In this document: positions 39,838 to 43,051 of the stretch, piece after piece
How positions within the stretch are numbered: the stretch's first letter is position 1
Layout: every line of letters starts with the position of its first letter
NCBI GenBank assembly: GCA_045587185.1
Contig: JAZNBS010000043.1
Location: 1-43,051 of the forward strand
Source of the DNA: UMGS172 sp045587185
Lineage (GTDB): Bacteria; Bacillota; Clostridia; Oscillospirales; Acutalibacteraceae
Reading direction: 5' to 3'
DNA length: 43,051 nucleotides
Notes under the pieces: generated by a model
What the model was told of the DNA's origin: nothing
Database searches by the model: none
Seen by the model: only the letters and a program-made list of their open reading frames with translations
Translations under genes and position numbers: made by a program

Positions 39838-41211
39838 TTATTCTCCCCAAAACTTGGTCACAACACCGATAACAAACAGTATCGCGATGATAACGGGCAA
39901 AACAAAGGTGATATAACCGCGCATCCAATTTTTGACCTTTAAGCCCTTGCCTGTGTTGGCCTCTTCGGTGAAGTTCTTCCATCCCCAACCGTAACGGGTG
40001 GTGCAAAAAATAACGTAAAGCAAAGCGCCAATGGGCAACATTATATTTGAAACAATGAAGTCCTCAAGGTCAAGCACGTTGGAGCCGACCCCGAAAGGTG
40101 TAAATCCCGAAAGCATATTGAAGCCGAAAACACAGGGTAATGACAGTGCAAAAAGGACGACACCGTTAATAAGGCAAGCCTTTTTACGCGTCCACTTGAA
40201 GAGGTCTTGTGTGCAGGCAACAATGTTTTCAAAAACCGCGAGAACCGTGGACAAAGCCGCAAACGACATAAATACAAAGAACAGACTGCCCCAGACAGCG
40301 CCCAAAGGCATCTTGGCAAACATTGTGGGCAGAGTGATGAAGATAAGCGGGGGACCTGCATCAACAGGGATATCGTAAGCCATACAGGCAGGAAAAATAA
40401 TAAGACCCGATGTGATGGCAACAAAAGTGTCAAGTCCCGCAATTCTGACCGACTCACCCATCAAAGAACGTTCTTTACCAAGATAACTTCCAAAAATAGC
40501 CATTGAGCCAATGCCGAGACTTAATGTGAAGAACGACTGGTTCATTGCGGCTACAATAACATTACCGATACCTGCTTTTTTGAGATTTTCAACGCTTGGG
40601 GTAAGGTAGAATTTCAGTCCCTCTGCACCGCCGTCAATAAAACAACTGTTGACAGCCAACACAACCATAATAACAATAAGCGCTAACATCATATATTTAG
40701 TGACACGTTCAAGCCCCTTTTGCAGACTGAACGAACAAACAACAGCACCCATTGCCACAGCTAAACCCATATACAGCATCATAGTCCACGGGTGATCCGT
40801 CATATTGCCGAAAACCTTAGCCGAGGCTTCGTAATCGGCGCCTTTGAGTTCACCCGAAGCCATCTTGACAAAATAATTCATCATCCAACCTGTAACGGTG
40901 GTGTAGAACATCATAAGTAAATAACTTCCGATAAGAGCCGCCTTACCGTGAGCCTGCCATATCGGCCTCTTTTTTGCCAATGTTTCGTGCATTACGGCAG
41001 GACTTTTCTGCGCGGCACGGCCGATAGCAAATTCCATCATCATTACAGGTACGCCCATCACGATAAGAAAGAACAGATAAATAAGAACAAAAATACCTCC
41101 GCCGTTCTGTCCAACCATCCACGGGAATTTCCAAACGTTACCGATGCCGATAGCGCATCCCGCGCTGAGCAGTATGAAACCCAAACGGCTTGCCAGTTTT
41201 TCTCTTGCCAT
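39838..41211 (-). CDS. SNF family sodium-dependent transporter
   Basis: A 457-residue neurotransmitter:sodium symporter (LeuT-type fold), probably taking up an amino acid or related compound with Na+. The family start is clear: REKLASRLGFILLSAGCAIGIGNVWKFPWMVGQNGGG (helix 1 with the unwound GIGNVWKFP). FSLSLGIGSM-like helix 6 reads FFTLSLGIGSMAIFGSYLG. There are 11-12 helices, as in bacterial members. The start is the ATG at 41211, 6 bases after GGAGGG; the frame runs 41 codons upstream through the promoter and is not coding there. The ACTCC/GGAGT hairpin (41226-41242) in the leader lies beside the ribosome binding site. Confidence 0.92.
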   Translation of the reverse strand: MAREKLASRLGFILLSAGCAIGIGNVWKFPWMVGQNGGGIFVLIYLFFLIVMGVPVMMMEFAIGRAAQKSPAVMHETLAKKRPIWQAHGKAALIGSYLLMMFYTTVTGWMMNYFVKMASGELKGADYEASAKVFGNMTDHPWTMMLYMGLAVAMGAVVCSFSLQKGLERVTKYMMLALIVIMVVLAVNSCFIDGGAEGLKFYLTPSVENLKKAGIGNVIVAAMNQSFFTLSLGIGSMAIFGSYLGKERSLMGESVRIAGLDTFVAITSGLIIFPACMAYDIPVDAGPPLIFITLPTMFAKMPLGAVWGSLFFVFMSFAALSTVLAVFENIVACTQDLFKWTRKKACLINGVVLFALSLPCVFGFNMLSGFTPFGVGSNVLDLEDFIVSNIMLPIGALLYVIFCTTRYGWGWKNFTEEANTGKGLKVKNWMRGYITFVLPVIIAILFVIGVVTKFWGE

Positions 41212-41255
41212 AATAACCCTCCGATACTCCGTTAAGAGGAGTTTTATACAATGAT

Positions 41256-41285
41256 ATAATACATCATTATAACCCTTTTCGTCAA
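41256..41285 (-). promoter_or_regulatory. promoter and dyad of the SNF symporter gene
   Basis: On the minus strand TTGACG (41280-41285), 18 bases, TATTAT (41256-41261). The -10 lies within the dyad AATGAT-N7-ATCATT (41250-41268), a candidate repressor site. Confidence 0.55.
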
Positions 41286-41313
41286 TCAATTTCTGAATTT
41301 CGCGCAACAAAAG

Positions 41314-41351
41314 TCCGCTCACGTTGACCTTCAAGTCACAACATAAGCGGA
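41314..41351 (-). terminator. weak terminator after the spoVAD fragment
   Basis: TCCGCT (41314-41319) pairs with AGCGGA (41346-41351) around a long, partly paired loop. The minus strand then reads CTTTTG. Confidence 0.35.
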
Positions 41352-41375
41352 AAACTCTATAAATATAAAATTAAA

Positions 41376-41798
41376 CTACTCAACCGACAGGGCTAAAAGA
41401 TGTGCAACCGACGGTATGCTCTCGCCCTGCATTGAGGCGGTGGGTGACATTAGAGCTCCCGTGGCGCAAAAGAGAACGTTTTTGAGTTCACCTTGTGTCA
41501 TTTTTCTCAGAATATATGAGCAAAGCACACTTGCCGAGCAACCACAACCCGAACCGCCTGAGTGGACGTCCTGACGTTCAAGGTCAAATATCATCAATCC
41601 ACAGTCATTGTGGTTGGCAAGTTCTATGCCTTGCTCTTTTAGAAGGTTTAATAAAAGTTCAGACCCCACAGACCCAAGATCACCTGTCACAATAAGGTCG
41701 TAATTGGACGGTTTCGTTTCAGTATCCGAAAGGAACGCCGCTATAGTATCGGCCGCAGCAGGGGAAAATGTCAAGAGAACACCATAAATTTTTGTCAT
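41376..41798 (-). pseudogene. spoVAD: 5'-truncated spoVAD (C-terminal portion of stage V sporulation protein AD)
   Basis: A 140-residue frame that matches the last 130 or so residues of SpoVAD. PAAADTIAAFLSDT is followed by YDLIVTGDLGSVGSELLL, DCGLMIFD, QDVHSGGSGCGCSASVLC and FCATGALMSPTASMQGESIP. Full SpoVAD is about 335-340 residues with a thiolase-like fold and binds dipicolinic acid during spore formation; here the N-terminal 200 residues are missing. An ATG at 41798 with AAAGGA upstream could still allow translation. Neither spoVAC nor spoVAE is adjacent, and I see no SpoVAD-like coding sequence upstream. It may be a broken extra copy or a real short version. Confidence 0.75.
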
Positions 41799-41935
41799 CC
41801 AAAATTTTCCTTTGATAATGCTGGTTTCAGAAGATTTTCTATGGGTGCTGTTATGGGTAGGTAGATGTTAAAGAAACACCATACGGCATTTTTATTGTGC
41901 TTTTTCAACAAAAAAATTACAATATAATATATAAA

Positions 41936-41968
41936 CTCAACCCCTACCGATATCCGATAGGGGTTGAG
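41936..41968 (-). terminator. terminator of the pilin-like gene
   Basis: CTCAACCCCTA (41936-41946) pairs with TAGGGGTTGAG (41958-41968). The minus strand continues into TTTATATATT. Confidence 0.8.
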
Positions 41969-41984
41969 CCTTAATTATATTGTT

Positions 41985-43051
41985 TTAGTTTTCTTCTAAA
42001 ACATTTCTTTTATTTTTGCTATACAGTGTTGTAGCAAAAAGTCCTGTACCACTTACAAACATAAGGGCAAACCACATCCAGATATTGCTGTTGTCACCGG
42101 TCTCTGGAGCTTTGAAGTCGTCTTCAGAGTCGGGCTCAGGTTCCGGTGTAGGAGCGGTATAGACATTTGTAAAGATTATGCCGTCTGCAGTTTCGGTGCC
42201 TTTAATATAGGTATATTTAACCTTAAATGTGCCGTCCAGATTATCTGTGACATCGACCTTAACTGTATAAACAGTATTGTCGTAGGTTATTTCCTTTTCA
42301 CTGCCGTTTACTTCACGAATAGTATATACATATTCACCCGCTTCATTAACTGGTATAGCAGTAAATTCGAAACTACCGTCAGCAGAGTTTTTAACAGTTT
42401 CAAGTATTACATTATTCTTATCGTAAAGCTCAAAGGAAAATTCATCTGCCTTAAGCTCGCGGCCTGTAAGAACTTTATTGCCCTTTATAACAATTTCTGT
42501 TGCAGCTGCCATATAGGTGTTATGGAATTTTACCGTATCAGCAGTAGAACCTGTGATATCCTGACCGTTCACCTTAAGAGCTGCAATTAAATTTCCGTTA
42601 TGGTTATCCGTAACAGTAACTTCAATCTTATAAGCGTTTTTGTCAGCTATAACGCCCTTTTCGTCGAGTTCATCTTCAACAACCACGTAATAGAAAGTGC
42701 CTTCATTTTCAAAGATTATTGGCATAAAGGTTATATTGCCTGTGCCATCATCCTTTAATGTGAGTACAACGTCATCCTGAATAGGAGTTTTGCCATCATA
42801 CACATAAGTATGGTCGGTATTATAAAGGTCAAACTTAAATTCTCCATCTTTAAGGTCACGGCCTGTAAGAGTCTTTATTGCCTCTAAGGTAATGTGTGTG
42901 GGGTCTGCTTTATAGGTGTTATTGAAAATTATTTCACCATTATTGGTAATATTTTCATAATGAACAACCTCGGTAAGAACACCGCCTACCTCTTCCTTAG
43001 TTACAGTACCTTTGTGCAGTTGTTGTCCCTCTACAATATCAGTTGTAGACG
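41985..43051 (-). CDS. pilin-like surface protein with isopeptide-domain repeats and sortase signal (N-terminus outside window)
   Basis: The frame stays open to the window edge (complete codons from 43049), so the gene is partial. It contains the end of one and two further complete Spy0128-type pilin isopeptide domains: ITLEAIKTLTGRDLKDGEFKFDLY... and IVIKGNKVLTGRELKADEFSFELY.... Each offers the Lys (in IKTLTGR / NKVLTGR), Glu (VVVEDE / TIREV) and Asn (FHNTY / FTNVY) expected for an internal Lys-Asn isopeptide bond. After a Pro/Glu-rich linker (TPEPEPDSEDD) comes the sorting signal KAPETGD, a hydrophobic segment and a KNKRN tail. A sortase should anchor it to the wall or a pilus. APETG replaces the usual LPxTG. 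A terminator follows. Confidence 0.85.
   Translation of the reverse strand, partial: STTDIVEGQQLHKGTVTKEEVGGVLTEVVHYENITNNGEIIFNNTYKADPTHITLEAIKTLTGRDLKDGEFKFDLYNTDHTYVYDGKTPIQDDVVLTLKDDGTGNITFMPIIFENEGTFYYVVVEDELDEKGVIADKNAYKIEVTVTDNHNGNLIAALKVNGQDITGSTADTVKFHNTYMAAATEIVIKGNKVLTGRELKADEFSFELYDKNNVILETVKNSADGSFEFTAIPVNEAGEYVYTIREVNGSEKEITYDNTVYTVKVDVTDNLDGTFKVKYTYIKGTETADGIIFTNVYTAPTPEPEPDSEDDFKAPETGDNSNIWMWFALMFVSGTGLFATTLYSKNKRNVLEEN

Overview
The window looks like the chromosome of an anaerobic, spore-forming member of the Clostridia (Eubacteriales; an Oscillospiraceae/Ruminococcaceae-type genome is my guess). The evidence is a complete six-gene Rnf ferredoxin:NAD+ oxidoreductase operon beside a 2[4Fe-4S] ferredoxin gene, a SpoIIQ-like M23 protein, a C-terminal SpoVAD fragment, Gram-positive style ribosome binding sites (GGAGG) and sigma-A promoters, lipoteichoic-acid-synthase-like and sortase-anchored proteins, and dense packing on both strands. 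No phage, insertion sequence, CRISPR array or tRNA was seen. The right end cuts through a surface-protein gene.

Layout. 0.3-4.3 kb: a flavin-reductase-domain protein, a SpoIIQ-like M23 protein, a possible small RNA and an LtaS-type sulfatase. 4.3-9.5 kb (minus): a four-gene ABC cassette (ATPase, permease, GldG-like protein, DUF4340 protein) related to gliding-associated ABC systems. 9.8-12.1 kb (plus): a CNNM/CBS/CorC membrane protein and a DMT-type transporter. 12.1-15.4 kb (minus): citrate synthase, then a UPF0210 protein with its ACT-domain partner. 15.7-16.4 kb: an unrecognised membrane-anchored protein. 16.4-19.3 kb (minus): rpsO-pnp with structured leaders before both genes. 19.3-25.0 kb (minus): rnfCDGEAB preceded by a 56-residue ferredoxin. 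25.2-28.5 kb (minus): yebC-type regulator, ruvX, a small C39-like protein, tadA and a CPBP protease. 28.8-31.2 kb: glycogen phosphorylase. 31.2-32.0 kb: a gene-poor stretch with divergent promoters and degenerate repeats, leading to a stand-alone 5S rRNA gene. 32.3-34.5 kb: nadB-nadC. 34.5-35.5 kb: three small genes, one a 48-codon reading frame on the minus strand. 35.8-39.6 kb (minus): an ECF sigma factor, an RsgI-like transmembrane anti-sigma protein with two PepSY domains, and a lipoprotein with a GH16-like domain that has lost its catalytic glutamates. 39.8-41.2 kb: an SNF-type sodium symporter. 41.4-43.05 kb: a 5'-truncated spoVAD and the C-terminal part of a pilin-like protein with an APETG sorting signal.

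How the genes fit together. Ferredoxin and Rnf form an energy-conserving unit: reduced ferredoxin is oxidised by Rnf, which passes electrons to NAD+ and drives ion export. The sodium symporter could use a Na+ gradient, if this Rnf pumps Na+. nadB-nadC feeds NAD synthesis, although nadA is not in the window. rpsO and pnp keep their widespread neighbourhood.

The most unusual part is the sigma/anti-sigma/pseudo-glycosidase neighbourhood at 35.8-39.6 kb. It resembles sigma-I/RsgI carbohydrate sensing, but is built from an ECF sigma factor, PepSY domains in place of carbohydrate-binding modules, and a separately transcribed lipoprotein with a probably inactive GH16 fold. Other points worth attention are the 48-codon frame with nested dyads at 34.5 kb, the gene-poor region before the 5S gene, the structured pnp leader, the long RnfE tail and the SpoVAD fragment.
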